Source of the DNA: Bacillus cereus G9842 | Lineage (GTDB): Bacteria > Bacillota > Bacilli > Bacillales > Bacillaceae_G | NCBI RefSeq assembly: GCF_000021305.1 | Contig: NC_011772.1 | Location: 3,634,001-3,698,000 of the forward strand | Reading direction: 5' to 3' | Length of the DNA: 64,000 nt | Part shown: positions 52,632-62,064 of the stretch, piece after piece | How the letters are laid out: the number at the start of each line of letters is the position of its first letter | Position numbering within the stretch: position 1 is the stretch's first letter | The notes under the pieces: model-generated | Database searches by the model: none | The model's input: only the letters and a program-made list of their open reading frames with translations | What the model was told of the DNA's origin: nothing | Made by a program: the position numbers and the translations under genes

Positions 52632-53303
52632 TTAAAAAATAAATTTCGTTCCATACGGTATTAGTATACTAATGAGTATTCCAGTTACAATCATCGTTAC
52701 CGAACCGATAGTCGCTTCTTTCTCGCCTTCCTTCACTAAACGACTCACACCGATAATATGTGATGCACAGCCCATTCCAACTCCTTTTCCAATCGTACTT
52801 GTTATACTGAAAAACTTAAGTACTGTCGGTCCGACAATAGCACCTGTTATCCCTGCAACAACTACAAAACTAGAAGTCATAGATGGAATACCACCAATTT
52901 GATCCGCTAATGAAAGGGCAATAGGCATCGTTGCTAACTGTGGTAAAGTAGTTAATATAAGTTCCTTATCTATATTTAAAATTCCGCCAATCACTACATT
53001 CATGCTCGTTACAGCCACTATACCTATCACTACTCCGATAAGTATCGATAAAAAATTTTTCATCAGTATCTTTCGCTCTTTAAATAGAGGTATGGCTAAT
53101 GCTACAATTGCAGGGCTCAATAAGCTTGAAAGAATGTCTCCACCATTTTCCCTATACTCATGATGAGAAATACCAAAAATCAAAAATAAACAAATCATAA
53201 TTGCCGTAACTGTTAACACCGGTAACGTAAATGCAAACGTAAATTTTTTATATAGATTTGTCGCCAAGAAATAAATTGCTACAGTAATAATAATTAAGAC
53301 CAT
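52632..53303 (-). CDS. LrgB/CidB family membrane protein
   Basis: Holin-like system partner of 223 residues with six or so membrane helices. Family motifs: LLSPAIVALAIPLFKER, LTTLPQLATMPIALSLADQIGGIPSMTSSFVVVAGI and GMGCASHIIGVSRLVKEGE. LrgA/LrgB or CidA/CidB pairs influence murein hydrolase activity and lysis, or transport pyruvate. A site AAGGTG is nine bases before the ATG. Follows the LrgA-like gene by 23 bases. Confidence 0.88.
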   Translation of the reverse strand: MVLIIITVAIYFLATNLYKKFTFAFTLPVLTVTAIMICLFLIFGISHHEYRENGGDILSSLLSPAIVALAIPLFKERKILMKNFLSILIGVVIGIVAVTSMNVVIGGILNIDKELILTTLPQLATMPIALSLADQIGGIPSMTSSFVVVAGITGAIVGPTVLKFFSITSTIGKGVGMGCASHIIGVSRLVKEGEKEATIGSVTMIVTGILISILIPYGTKFIF

Positions 53304-53326
53304 TTGAATCGTGCACCTTGTCGATT

Positions 53327-53683
53327 TTATTTTTTTGATGTTACTAATAATTGACTTATATAACCTGAAACAATTAAAGTTACTATAGTACTTGCAACTA
53401 CTAAAAGGAATATAATACTCCCCTTACTTAAAAGAAACGATCCGTATTCCATGAGCCCTGTTGTCGAAGGGATTAAAAATAACGGTAAAAATACGATTAA
53501 CTTTTCCGCACCTAACTCAAACCACTTTAACGGTAGAACGCGAGTGAAAAGAAACAGGAACAGTATTAACATCCCTATTAAACTTCCCGGTATTGATAGA
53601 TGGAATATTTCCTGAATCCACATACCCACTAAGCTAAATACATATAGCACGCCTACTTGAAGTAAAAGCGTCACGTACTTCAT
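53327..53683 (-). CDS. CidA/LrgA family holin-like protein
   Basis: A 118-residue membrane protein with four helices. LrgA-type motifs: IPGSLIGMLILFLFLF and LFLIPSTTGLMEYGSFLL. Encoded 23 bases before the LrgB-like gene, forming a complete two-component holin-like pair. It follows the MocR regulator, which may control it. Confidence 0.88.
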   Translation of the reverse strand: MKYVTLLLQVGVLYVFSLVGMWIQEIFHLSIPGSLIGMLILFLFLFTRVLPLKWFELGAEKLIVFLPLFLIPSTTGLMEYGSFLLSKGSIIFLLVVASTIVTLIVSGYISQLLVTSKK

Positions 53684-53716
53684 TTATTTCCCTCATTTCA
53701 CTATCACACATCCATA

Positions 53717-55150
53717 TTATGAAATCTCATTTAGCGTGTAAGCAAACCGTTTAATTCCAAGTTGAATTTGTTCTATATTCGCTCTACCAAACGTAAATCG
53801 TATATATTCATTTTTCGAACCTAAAACACTGCCCGGAACAAATGCGACACCATTCCGTATAGATTCACCTAATAAGTGATATTCATCAAACTTTCCTTTC
53901 ACTTTACACCATACATGTATTCCACCCTCTGGCACGAAACATTCAACTCGGTCTCCCAATGTTCCTTCAAGCTCTGTAATTAATTCATCTCTTCTTTGCT
54001 TTAATTGTCCACGAAGTATCGTAATATGTGTATGAAAATCCTTTGATTCTAAAAATTGATTTGCTACCCACTGCGTAAATACACTATGGCCAAAATCAAC
54101 TTGTTGCTTTGCATCTGCTAAACGCTCAATTACTCGTATAGGACCAATTATCCATCCAATACGTAATCCTGATGCAACAATTTTTGATAATGAACTTATA
54201 TAAAGAACATTTCCATTTTGATCCATTGATTTTAATGTCGGATTCACTTCTCCATTAAAAGAAATTAAACTATACGGATCATCTTCTACAATTGGTATAC
54301 CGAACTCAGAAGACAGTTCTAAAATCTTTTTACGTCTCGCTAATGAAAGTACAGTACCCGTTGGATTCTGATAATCTGGATTCAAAAATACCATCCGAAT
54401 GCGATGCTTTTTGTGCAAATCGATTAAGTCATCTGGATTCATTCCATGCTCATCAACAGGTAAATGAAATATGTTTAAACCGGCCGATTTAAACATTGGA
54501 AGCGAAAAACAATACGAAGGATCTTCAATCGCGATCGCATCGCCAGGTTTTAATAAACATTGAACGATAAGATTAAGCGCCTGTTGTGCTCCAGACGTAA
54601 TAAGAATAGAGCTTGAATCTGCTTCAATTTGTTTATATTGCTGAACATGTGCTGAAATTGTTTTTCTCAACATCTCATTTCCAAGTGGATGGTCATAACC
54701 GAGGTTTTCCATAAATGTTTTCTCCGACAAAATTGTTCGAAATCTATCACTTGGAATTAATTCTGGTGACAGTTCACCACTTGCTAAATTAATTAAATCA
54801 TCTTTTTGTGTTTCCGTTCGAATTTGTTGAACGAGTGGTACGTTAGGTAAGAATGATCCGTCCTCCACGTACCTACCCCAGTTCGGTATTCGTTTATGTG
54901 AGACACCCCATATGTCTGTATTGACCCGTGTTCCGCTTCCCTTTTGCCGTTCTACTACTCCAAGTGATTTTAATTCTTCATACGCAGCTACTATTGTACT
55001 CCGGTTCACCTGTAATCCCTTTGCCAATATACGCTCAGAAGGTAACTTACTATCAGAAGGAAATTCACCTGAAGAAATGCCTCTTTCAATATAATCAGCA
55101 ATTTGTTTATATACAGGTGTCTTATCTGCACGATTTGGTTTCCATTCCAT
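53717..55150 (-). CDS. MocR-type GntR/aminotransferase regulator
   Basis: A 477-residue fusion of an N-terminal GntR winged helix (about 8-75: IADYIERGISSGEFPSDSKLPSERILAKGLQVNRSTIVAAYEEL in pattern) and a class I aminotransferase domain (about 100-475) with PLP-binding YISSLSKIVASGLRIGW and FLNPDYQNPTG. Proteins of this class usually use bound PLP as a sensing site and control a nearby gene. The adjacent holin-like pair, 33 bases downstream, is the obvious candidate target. Confidence 0.9.
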   Translation of the reverse strand: MEWKPNRADKTPVYKQIADYIERGISSGEFPSDSKLPSERILAKGLQVNRSTIVAAYEELKSLGVVERQKGSGTRVNTDIWGVSHKRIPNWGRYVEDGSFLPNVPLVQQIRTETQKDDLINLASGELSPELIPSDRFRTILSEKTFMENLGYDHPLGNEMLRKTISAHVQQYKQIEADSSSILITSGAQQALNLIVQCLLKPGDAIAIEDPSYCFSLPMFKSAGLNIFHLPVDEHGMNPDDLIDLHKKHRIRMVFLNPDYQNPTGTVLSLARRKKILELSSEFGIPIVEDDPYSLISFNGEVNPTLKSMDQNGNVLYISSLSKIVASGLRIGWIIGPIRVIERLADAKQQVDFGHSVFTQWVANQFLESKDFHTHITILRGQLKQRRDELITELEGTLGDRVECFVPEGGIHVWCKVKGKFDEYHLLGESIRNGVAFVPGSVLGSKNEYIRFTFGRANIEQIQLGIKRFAYTLNEIS

Positions 55151-55336
55151 CTAGTTCCCTCCTTTCAAAACGAACTATCCTCATTTTTTACTAACAGTAT
55201 TCACCGTAAAAATAGTATTAATTAGTCACATTTTCTTATCCGTAAATGGATATATCCAAAATAGTTCTCTTTCTGATTACTCGATAGCTTCTGAAATTCC
55301 AACTTCATACTCTCATTTCAGTTCTTTCACAAACTA

Positions 55337-55528
55337 TCAAATCATTACCACATACCATGTTACCCCAACCAGTAGAACAAAAAGAAGAAGAATATAGATT
55401 GCAGATAAGTTTTTCACATTTCTTTTTGTAGACTTGCCGTAATTCTCCTCCACGTTTCTTGCAACTAGTACAGTCCCAAATAGCGATACAATTACAATAA
55501 TAACGACTAGTGAAATTGCAAAACTCAT
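55337..55528 (-). CDS. Hypothetical two-span membrane protein, 63 residues
   Basis: Two hydrophobic helices (residues 2-23 and 42-62) joined by a charged loop (EENYGKSTKRNVKN). A strong GAGAGGTG site lies eight bases before the ATG and overlaps the stop region of the preceding 90-residue gene, 15 bases away. Function unknown. Confidence 0.68.
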   Translation of the reverse strand: MSFAISLVVIIVIVSLFGTVLVARNVEENYGKSTKRNVKNLSAIYILLLFVLLVGVTWYVVMI

Positions 55529-55543
55529 TGTCTTTTCACCTCT

Positions 55544-55816
55544 CTAAGACCCATCTATTTTAATTAAAGAACTTACATAAAAACCTTCCTCTTTAAAACG
55601 CTGATAACATACTACCTTTCTTCTCTTATCATAATAGATGTTTGTAAAAAGCGGACCAACCACTTTCGCGTTTTTTTGCTCATCCACTTTAAAAATAAAA
55701 AGCAACTGATCACTTAGGACCAGTTGCTTTTTCGCAAGGTTAATTATATCCATTTTCCACTTGAAATTAACCCGATTTAAAAGTTTGATTTTTTCATAAT
55801 GAAAAGTATCGTTCAC
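55544..55816 (-). CDS. Hypothetical protein, 90 residues, with a hairpin inside
   Basis: Basic soluble protein, starting at a GTG at 55816 (MNDTFHYEKIKLL) with only a weak ribosome site. The C-terminal part NIYYDKRRKVVCYQRFKEEGFYV looks like real coding sequence. A 12-bp perfect terminator-like hairpin (55697-55732) lies inside the frame, which is unusual; either transcription is often ended here or the frame is not translated as such. It is coupled to the 63-residue membrane gene downstream. Confidence 0.45.
   Translation of the reverse strand: MNDTFHYEKIKLLNRVNFKWKMDIINLAKKQLVLSDQLLFIFKVDEQKNAKVVGPLFTNIYYDKRRKVVCYQRFKEEGFYVSSLIKIDGS
55697..55732. terminator. Terminator-like hairpin inside the 90-residue gene
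   Basis: AAAAAGCAACTG / CAGTTGCTTTTT, perfect 12-bp stem with a 12-base loop, minus-strand TATTTTT tail. It would end transcription from either side. Confidence 0.7.
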
Positions 55817-55823
55817 ACCATTT

Positions 55824-55852
55824 ACAAAAAAAGAACCTATGAAGGTCCTTTT
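55824..55852 (-). terminator. Probable mcp terminator, displaced by bcr1
   Basis: AAGGACC / GGTTCTT stem (one G-U pair on the minus strand) with TTTTTTTG tail. It follows the chemoreceptor gene only after the bcr1 repeat. Confidence 0.6.
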
Positions 55853-55904
55853 TCAAATTATACAACACAGCACTATGTTGAGTATCTTAAAGTTTATACT
55901 AATG

Positions 55905-56030
55905 ATAAAGTGAAACTTTAATCAGTCTTCACCAATCGGGCTTTTACGGGCAGCAGGCCCCTACCTAACTTCTTTGCTTCCGCTGAATTTTGAGGTAGGG
56001 GTCTTACTGCCCGGCAAATAGCGGGATAAA
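55905..56030 (+). repeat. bcr1-type repeat element, copy 3 (126 bp, internally deleted)
   Basis: Flanked by ATAAA at 55905-55909 and 56026-56030. Same ends as copy 2, but about 34 bases are missing after AATCAGT: the segment that in copy 2 forms the GTGGGGAT / ATCCCCCAC hairpin. The remaining stem is CCCCTACCT / AGGTAGGGG, with both arms changed relative to copy 2. Confidence 0.87.
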
Positions 56031-56041
56031 TGTTAATAGAC

Positions 56042-57757
56042 TTATTCTTCAATAATGAATTGTGAAATTAGCATTTCTAAATTTTCGACTTTCTTTTTCA
56101 TTTCATTAGATTTCGTCGTTATTTCTTGAATCAATGTGGCTTGTGCTTGAATTGATTGTACCGTTCGATTCGTTTCTTGTGCGACTTGTGTTGCAGTTTC
56201 AGAAACTATTGACAAAGAGGCATTTACTTCTTCTGTCCCAGCAGACATTTCTTCTGTGGCAGCAGACACTTCTTGAATTTGGGTCGTTATTCTATTAATA
56301 TCTTGCATAATAGATGAAAATGCGAGTTCTGCCTTATGCGCTGCTTCTTTACCACCACTAGCCTGTTGTTGACCTTTTTTCATTACATGAACTGTATCCT
56401 CTGTATCTTGATGTATAAAACGTATTAAATTATTTATATCATTTACAGATGTTTTAGATTTCTCAGCTAGACCTCTTACTTCAGCTGCAACTACTGCAAA
56501 TCCTTTTCCATTTTCTCCAGCACGTGCTGCCTCAATTGCAGCATTTAAAGCAAGTAAATTCGTTTGTTCCGCAATATTAGTAATAACATCTAACGCTTCT
56601 TCAATTTGTTGTGTACGCGTAACAAGTCTATCAATGACCTTAGAAGTTTCTTCGACAACTTCATTCACGCTATTCATTTGATGAATAGATTGTTTTATAA
56701 CTTCACTACCAGAGTTTGCTTGGTCTATTGTTGCAACAGCAACTTCAGCAACCATCGCTGAAGATTCAGCTACTGTTTGAACACCAGTTGCAATTTCTTC
56801 CATTGAAGTTGAACTTTCTTGAATACTAGTCACTTGTCCCTCTATTTCTTTATTTATTTCAGAAGTAGTTCGAACAACCTCGTTTGATATATGTGCTGCC
56901 GTTTTCGTCTCTTGTAGCATATTTTCAGTTGAAACAATCACTTCTTTCGCCGTAACCTTCACCTGACCGACTAATTGTTGCAAGTTATCTAACATACTAT
57001 TAAAGGACTGTACAATATGGCCTAATTCGTTCTCGGATTTATAAGAAGTTCGAATTGTTAAATCTCCAGCAGATACTCGTTCCATATCTTTTTGTAATAA
57101 TACAATTGGTTTTTTTATAGCATTTTTTGTTATAAAACCAATAAAAATGATTATTATGATTCCAACAAATGAAATAATTACAAATGTTATGATTGTATTT
57201 TTCACACTATTAACATTCTCTTTTTGTAGCTGTTCAGCAGCATTATTATTATATAAAATAAGTTCACGAATAGACTGAATTGTTTTTTCCATATTAGGGT
57301 CAATTTCTTTTAAATAATAGCTATAGGCTTCTTCATTATTAGTCAGTCCCAAATCTTGTGCTTTTTTCATTTGTACTCTTAAATCTTTAAATTGACTTTG
57401 AAACGCATTATACAAATCTTTTTCTTTATGAGAACTAATTCTAGTTTCAAATTGTTTTAACAGCTCATCATTTTCTTTTCTAGTCTTATCCATTTCTATT
57501 ATGAGTTCTTTCATTCTTTTTTCATCTTTCGATATCATAATCTCCATAAAATTCATATTAACATGGTAAAAATTTGATTCTACAATTCCTATCCATTCAA
57601 TTGGTAATAGTCTTTCTTCATACATACTAGAAGATGCATTTTCACCTTTTTGAAGCCCTAAAAACCCGAGTGAAGATAACATGATACAAGCCAAACTCGA
57701 TATAATGACTAACACATTTAATTTCGTTCCAATTTTACTATTTTTAATAAAAGACAA
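56042..57757 (-). CDS. Methyl-accepting chemotaxis protein
   Basis: Transmembrane chemoreceptor of about 571 residues. TM1 about 15-37, a four-helix-bundle ligand domain (about 38-185), TM2 about 190-215, HAMP (about 216-270, with [17 protein letters not shown]), and the MCP signalling domain with the conserved hairpin [25 protein letters not shown] near residue 400. I take the start as TTG 57757, eight bases after GGAG; the more upstream GTG and TTG are closer to that site. Its 3' end meets a bcr1 repeat. Confidence 0.92.
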   Translation of the reverse strand: MSFIKNSKIGTKLNVLVIISSLACIMLSSLGFLGLQKGENASSSMYEERLLPIEWIGIVESNFYHVNMNFMEIMISKDEKRMKELIIEMDKTRKENDELLKQFETRISSHKEKDLYNAFQSQFKDLRVQMKKAQDLGLTNNEEAYSYYLKEIDPNMEKTIQSIRELILYNNNAAEQLQKENVNSVKNTIITFVIISFVGIIIIIFIGFITKNAIKKPIVLLQKDMERVSAGDLTIRTSYKSENELGHIVQSFNSMLDNLQQLVGQVKVTAKEVIVSTENMLQETKTAAHISNEVVRTTSEINKEIEGQVTSIQESSTSMEEIATGVQTVAESSAMVAEVAVATIDQANSGSEVIKQSIHQMNSVNEVVEETSKVIDRLVTRTQQIEEALDVITNIAEQTNLLALNAAIEAARAGENGKGFAVVAAEVRGLAEKSKTSVNDINNLIRFIHQDTEDTVHVMKKGQQQASGGKEAAHKAELAFSSIMQDINRITTQIQEVSAATEEMSAGTEEVNASLSIVSETATQVAQETNRTVQSIQAQATLIQEITTKSNEMKKKVENLEMLISQFIIEE

Positions 57758-57886
57758 CAAAATCACTCCATCTATATATTATATTTTACTTGTTTTATAT
57801 TACAACAACAATCGACATTTATCGACATTTTTTTATTAATCTTATAATTATATTCGAAGAACTTGATTCTCATACTATCAAATACT

Positions 57887-57918
57887 AAAAAGTCTTATGG
57901 GAATTCCACAAGACTTTT
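57887..57918 (-). terminator. Terminator of PI-PLC gene
   Basis: AAAAGTCTT / AAGACTTTT outer stem extended by TGG / CCA, followed by T on the minus strand, 38 bases past the stop. Confidence 0.82.
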
Positions 57919-57956
57919 AATAGAGTTATATTGTTTCTATGAAATTATGATAAAAA

Positions 57957-58937
57957 TTAAAGCGACTTATTAGTTCTTATAACTTCTTGATAGAGAATCG
58001 GTGACCACTTATCACTAATATAATCTTGGATAACCCAACCAACTCTTTTTGGATTCTCTTGTTTAATATATGCCGCGATCTCGGGATTTATATAAGACGC
58101 ATAATAATATGGACTATTCCATGCTGTACCACCCGAAGACAAGCTTGTAAAATTAATATATAGATGATTTAAATCCTCGCTATTGTTCATCGTTTCATTG
58201 ATTGTATCTTTAATAGATTTTACTTTCTCATCATAACTCACTTTATATTTATCTTGTACTGTTACATTTACATTTTTGTTTACAGTTGTGGTAAACGTCT
58301 CATTATCTGGCCAATAAAAATTATTATATCCTCCAGATTCATTACTGCCACTATATCTTTTTAGTAGTACAATTTTCCCACGAGCATCTCCAAGTTTTAT
58401 ATTTCCTTCTGTTTTTAAAAAGATAGGATCAACAAAATAATTTTTTTCAAACGTACTACTAAATGAATCTTCTGCCCCTTTCATATCCTCATACTCTTTT
58501 TTTAAAGACATAATAATTGTTTCACTCGGGTTATCTTTTAAAAATTGTTTCGCTTCATTTATGAATTCATGCAGTGTTACGTAAAGATATAATGGCCCAT
58601 GATGAAGAACTATCGTATTATCATCTGTTAAACGTCCTCTTATATCAAAAATGCGAGCTCCATGGTCCATTTGATAGCGAAAATCATATTCTTGCGTCAT
58701 TCCCCACACTTGCTTAATCGGATTTTGCAACTTGAACGTCCCACTATCGTGTGTTCCTGGAATTGAAATTCGTGCTAACGGAATATTATCAGGTATAGGT
58801 TGCATCCATTTCGACCAATTTTCAAGCTCATTAACAGAGCTAGCTGCAACTACTCTCTTATCATGTAAAGCAAATACAAATGTGATAAATATTGTACTAC
58901 ATATGAATAATTTCAAAATTAACTTCTTATTTCTCAT
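57957..58937 (-). CDS. plcA: Phosphatidylinositol-specific phospholipase C
   Basis: Secreted bacterial PI-PLC that releases GPI-anchored proteins from host cells. From the ATG at 58937 (326 residues; GAGAGTG nine bases upstream) a 31-residue signal peptide ends at VVA before [10 protein letters not shown]. The TIM-barrel active site is intact: first catalytic His in [10 protein letters not shown] (about residue 63), Arg and second His in [10 protein letters not shown] and VLHHGPLY, Asp in WVIQDYIS. The C-terminus ends NKSL, slightly shorter than the NKSLIKE I recall for the reference B. cereus enzyme. A perfect PlcR box lies upstream. Confidence 0.97.
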   Translation of the reverse strand: MRNKKLILKLFICSTIFITFVFALHDKRVVAASSVNELENWSKWMQPIPDNIPLARISIPGTHDSGTFKLQNPIKQVWGMTQEYDFRYQMDHGARIFDIRGRLTDDNTIVLHHGPLYLYVTLHEFINEAKQFLKDNPSETIIMSLKKEYEDMKGAEDSFSSTFEKNYFVDPIFLKTEGNIKLGDARGKIVLLKRYSGSNESGGYNNFYWPDNETFTTTVNKNVNVTVQDKYKVSYDEKVKSIKDTINETMNNSEDLNHLYINFTSLSSGGTAWNSPYYYASYINPEIAAYIKQENPKRVGWVIQDYISDKWSPILYQEVIRTNKSL

Positions 58938-59024
58938 TATTATCACTCTCTTTTTCTGTTTTTATATCAAACTTATTGAATATAATATAGGCTAGTTCAT
59001 AAAAAATAAATAACATTTCATCAA

Positions 59025-59040
59025 TATGAAATATTGCATA
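59025..59040. promoter_or_regulatory. PlcR box of plcA
   Basis: TATGAAATATTGCATA matches TATGNANNNNTNCATA exactly. It lies 88 bases before the plcA start codon; a minus-strand TATATTATATT region lies about 40 bases downstream of it and can supply the -10. Confidence 0.92.
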
Positions 59041-59087
59041 GAAGTAAAGTTAAAAAATCATTCACATATACTAAATTAGAAAAATTT

Positions 59088-59115
59088 AAAGGAACTTCAT
59101 CTGAAGTTCCCTTTG
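59088..59115 (-). terminator. Terminator of S8 protease gene
   Basis: GGAACTTCA / TGAAGTTCC stem with a two-base loop (59091-59110), extended by AAA / TTT; minus-strand TTTAAATTTTT follows. Confidence 0.78.
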
Positions 59116-59116
59116 C

Positions 59117-60958
59117 TTATTTTATGTTCAATACATATGAACCATCTTTATTCTCATATTTATAGACGTATAAATAATATTTTCCTGGCTTTGCATTATA
59201 AGTTCCTTTAACTACATTTCCTTCATTTTCACCATATGCTACATAGTTATTTAAATCTGATTCATGATGAAGTACCCATGTCATTCCGATATTTTGTTCA
59301 TTTAGTAGAGAAATATTAATATTTTCCGGCGAGTCAATTTGGAAAGTAAATACATCTACTCTATCACTATTATGTAGCGTTCCTTTCACCGGTGTATGAA
59401 AGTTAACTTTATTTGCCTGTCTAGGCTCATTATTTGGTTCATTTTCTGTTACTTGTAATTCATTCCCACCGTTTAGTTTTCTTTGTTCATAGCCTAAGTT
59501 TACTAGTATAGACTTCAAATCTGGTAAAACACCAATTTTATCTGCATATGGATCTTTAGATTTTGTTCCTGTGCTCTGGTTGCTTAATATTGCTCTTAGT
59601 TCACTAGGTCTATATGGTTGTCCTAAATTTTCTTTAGCAATGCTTTGTACTAAAGTCGCTGCCCCAGCAATAATTGGCGAAGCACTAGATGTTCCGCTAA
59701 AGCTTGAAGTATAAAGATTTACAGCACTTCTACTTTGCTCGGCTGTAGTTGTATCTACATTTTCTCCCCATCCGTACACATCAATACGGCTTCCATAATT
59801 CGAAAACCACATACGTTCATGAGGGAAAGATGAAGAGCCAGCTCCTACCATAATTGCACCCGAATCTTTAAAATCTTTACTATTACGATTTAAGACTTGC
59901 TTACCCTTTCTATCTTTGAACTGATCTAAATCATTCCACCCATTTGCTCCAGCCTCTATAATTACAATTCCCTTATCTGTACCAGCACGAATTGCATCAA
60001 AAATATCTGGTTGTACTTCAACAGGTAAATATTTATCACCATATCCATCAAAGGATGCTTGCGCCTCTAACAATAAAACATCCCCAGCTTCTAACTGATT
60101 TACAGCGCTTAATATTGCATCAGCCGTATTATACTGTCCGTTATCTCTTATTTGAGAGATAACCTTTGCTTTCGCTTTTGGCGCAATCCCAATATTCCCG
60201 ACTTCATTGTCCTCAGAGGATACAATTCCTAGTACAGACGTCCCATGACCGACATGCTGATTTATATTTCTTCCAGACATTAATTCAATATTTTGATGTA
60301 ATAAATCCTCATGATTTAATAGCCATCCGTATTCCATATCAACAAAAGTGATACCATTTCCATTACCGCCTTGAACTCCCCAGGCGAAAGGCGCATTAAT
60401 ACCGTATGGGGCTGCTTCAAGATAACCTTGTTTTTTAAATCTAGGATTTTTATTAGGATTAAGAGCTACACTTGATGATTGCACTTCAGGTGGCATTATT
60501 TTCTCTTGTTTCTTCATATACGCATCTTCTATTAAAGAAGATGCCTTTAACTTATCTACTATTTCTTCTTCATACCCACTATTTTGATTTTGAAGAATAT
60601 AGTAGTTTAATAAACTTGTAGATACATGATTAGGTGCTTTCACTTCAAGGTTTTGTATTTGTTCCGGGCTTACAGATGTGAATAAACGAGTAAATGTTAC
60701 ATCTGGATATTCTGTCAAAAGATCTTTTATTACTTTATCATTCGTTTGAGATTGTATTTGTTTTTCAATACCATCTTCATATGGAAAATCCAAATCTGCT
60801 TTAAATTTTACAATGATTTGCTTATCTGTTTCTTGTTCTATCCCTAATTTACTCTGCTGTTCTATAGAATCAGCATGTACACTATTGATAGTACCTCCTG
60901 TTCCTAAAAGTGTTGTAATGATTACAGTTGACGCATACATTTTTTGAAATATTTTCAT
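59117..60958 (-). CDS. Secreted S8 family serine peptidase with PPC domain
   Basis: Subtilisin-like protease of 613 residues. A signal peptide (about 1-29) and a pro-region (about 45-160) precede the S8 catalytic domain (about 180-470): Asp in ITFVDMEYG, His in GHGTSVLGIVS, Ser in FSGTSSASPIIAGAA. A C-terminal pre-peptidase (PPC) beta domain (about 505-613: ENEPNNEPRQANKV to YLYVYKYENKDGSYVL) follows. This matches the PlcR-regulated subtilisin known next to plcA in B. cereus. The upstream PlcR box supports coregulation. The substrate is not known from sequence. Confidence 0.93.
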   Translation of the reverse strand: MKIFQKMYASTVIITTLLGTGGTINSVHADSIEQQSKLGIEQETDKQIIVKFKADLDFPYEDGIEKQIQSQTNDKVIKDLLTEYPDVTFTRLFTSVSPEQIQNLEVKAPNHVSTSLLNYYILQNQNSGYEEEIVDKLKASSLIEDAYMKKQEKIMPPEVQSSSVALNPNKNPRFKKQGYLEAAPYGINAPFAWGVQGGNGNGITFVDMEYGWLLNHEDLLHQNIELMSGRNINQHVGHGTSVLGIVSSEDNEVGNIGIAPKAKAKVISQIRDNGQYNTADAILSAVNQLEAGDVLLLEAQASFDGYGDKYLPVEVQPDIFDAIRAGTDKGIVIIEAGANGWNDLDQFKDRKGKQVLNRNSKDFKDSGAIMVGAGSSSFPHERMWFSNYGSRIDVYGWGENVDTTTAEQSRSAVNLYTSSFSGTSSASPIIAGAATLVQSIAKENLGQPYRPSELRAILSNQSTGTKSKDPYADKIGVLPDLKSILVNLGYEQRKLNGGNELQVTENEPNNEPRQANKVNFHTPVKGTLHNSDRVDVFTFQIDSPENINISLLNEQNIGMTWVLHHESDLNNYVAYGENEGNVVKGTYNAKPGKYYLYVYKYENKDGSYVLNIK

Positions 60959-61252
60959 TACATCAATCCTCCTATTAATAATTATTAATCATTATATTAA
61001 TCTATAATGATTTTATTTCTATAACGTATTCCCTTTCTACTAAATAGATTATAGTAATCAGAAATATGAACTTCAATGTATTTTCATATGCAATATTTCA
61101 TATTCTGACTCTACACTACACGAATATGAAACTTATAGTGATTATTTATTTTATATGTGCTAATATACTTACATTAATATATTACGCATATACACATTCT
61201 GAACTACATTACTTAATAGTTTCACCTTAATTTTTTCTTAGGAGGATTTACA
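60959..61252. other. Shared divergent control region
   Basis: 294 AT-rich bases between S8 protease and LysM hydrolase genes, holding a PlcR box at 61087-61102 and a minus-strand TATAAT near 61048, 35-40 bases downstream of the box. No gene supported. Confidence 0.55.
61087..61102. promoter_or_regulatory. PlcR box between S8 protease and LysM hydrolase
   Basis: TATGCAATATTTCATA matches the PlcR consensus exactly. It is 129 bases from the protease start and 151 bases from the hydrolase start and is symmetrical, so it could serve either or both. Confidence 0.9.
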
Positions 61253-62050
61253 ATGAAATTACTAAAAATAAAACATATAATCCCTTTATCCGCGGCTGCA
61301 ATTACATTCGTATGTAGTCAAAGTACAGCTGAAGCTTCTACCATTCATACAGTAAAAAAGAACGATACACTTTGGGGCATTAGTAAACAATACGGAGTTT
61401 CAATACAATCCATTAAACAGGCTAATAATAAAGGAAACGATAAAACCTTTATTGGCGAACAGTTACATATTCCAGGGTCCGTGAAATCAAATGAAATCAC
61501 TGTTCCTCAAAACGCCAAGCCTGCGAGCATTTCTGGACAAATTATTTATCAAGTACAACCGGGGGATTCATTAGAAACGATAGCAAAGCGTTACAATGTC
61601 ACCGTCCAATCTATAAAACAAATTAACAATACAGTCGGAAACAAGCTTTATACAGGACAACATTTAAAAATTAACTCAAGCATTTCACAAAAAGAAAAAG
61701 ACTTAATGGCACGCTTAGTTACTGCTGAAGCAGGTGGCGAATCCTATAAAGGAAAAGTAGCAGTAGCAAAAGTTATACTAAATCGTGTAAATGCAAAAGG
61801 TTTTCCAAATACAATAACAGGTGTTATTTATGAACCTATTAAATACGGATATGCATTTACTCCTGTTACAGATGGCAGAATTAATCAGCCTGCAAGTGCA
61901 GAAGCAAAAATGGCTGTAGAAGAGGCTATCTCCACAAATGGAGTACATTCTGACTGGATTTATTTCTACAATCCAAAAACATCAACAGACAAGTGGATTA
62001 CGACACGTCAAACAGTAGCAGTAATTGGTAACCATGTGTTTGCTAAATAA
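61253..62050 (+). CDS. LysM cell-wall hydrolase with SleB-type catalytic domain
   Basis: Secreted peptidoglycan hydrolase of 265 residues. A signal peptide (about 1-28) is followed by two LysM modules (about 30-75: HTVKKNDTLWGISKQYGVSIQSIKQANN; and 98-142: YQVQPGDSLETIAKRYNVTVQSIKQINN) and a Hydrolase_2/SleB-like domain (about 150-265), with ARLVTAEAGGESYKGKVAVAKVILNRV carrying the presumed catalytic Glu. SleB is a spore-cortex lytic enzyme, but the LysM architecture and a PlcR box suggest a vegetative, secreted role. AGGAGG precedes the ATG. It is divergent from the protease. Confidence 0.9.
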   Translation: MKLLKIKHIIPLSAAAITFVCSQSTAEASTIHTVKKNDTLWGISKQYGVSIQSIKQANNKGNDKTFIGEQLHIPGSVKSNEITVPQNAKPASISGQIIYQVQPGDSLETIAKRYNVTVQSIKQINNTVGNKLYTGQHLKINSSISQKEKDLMARLVTAEAGGESYKGKVAVAKVILNRVNAKGFPNTITGVIYEPIKYGYAFTPVTDGRINQPASAEAKMAVEEAISTNGVHSDWIYFYNPKTSTDKWITTRQTVAVIGNHVFAK

Positions 62051-62064
62051 GATTTAAAATCATT

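Noticed and set aside
53717..55150. PdxR (vitamin B6 regulator) identity for the MocR protein
   Set aside because: No PLP synthase genes adjacent; the neighbours are holin-like genes, so only the MocR class is claimed.
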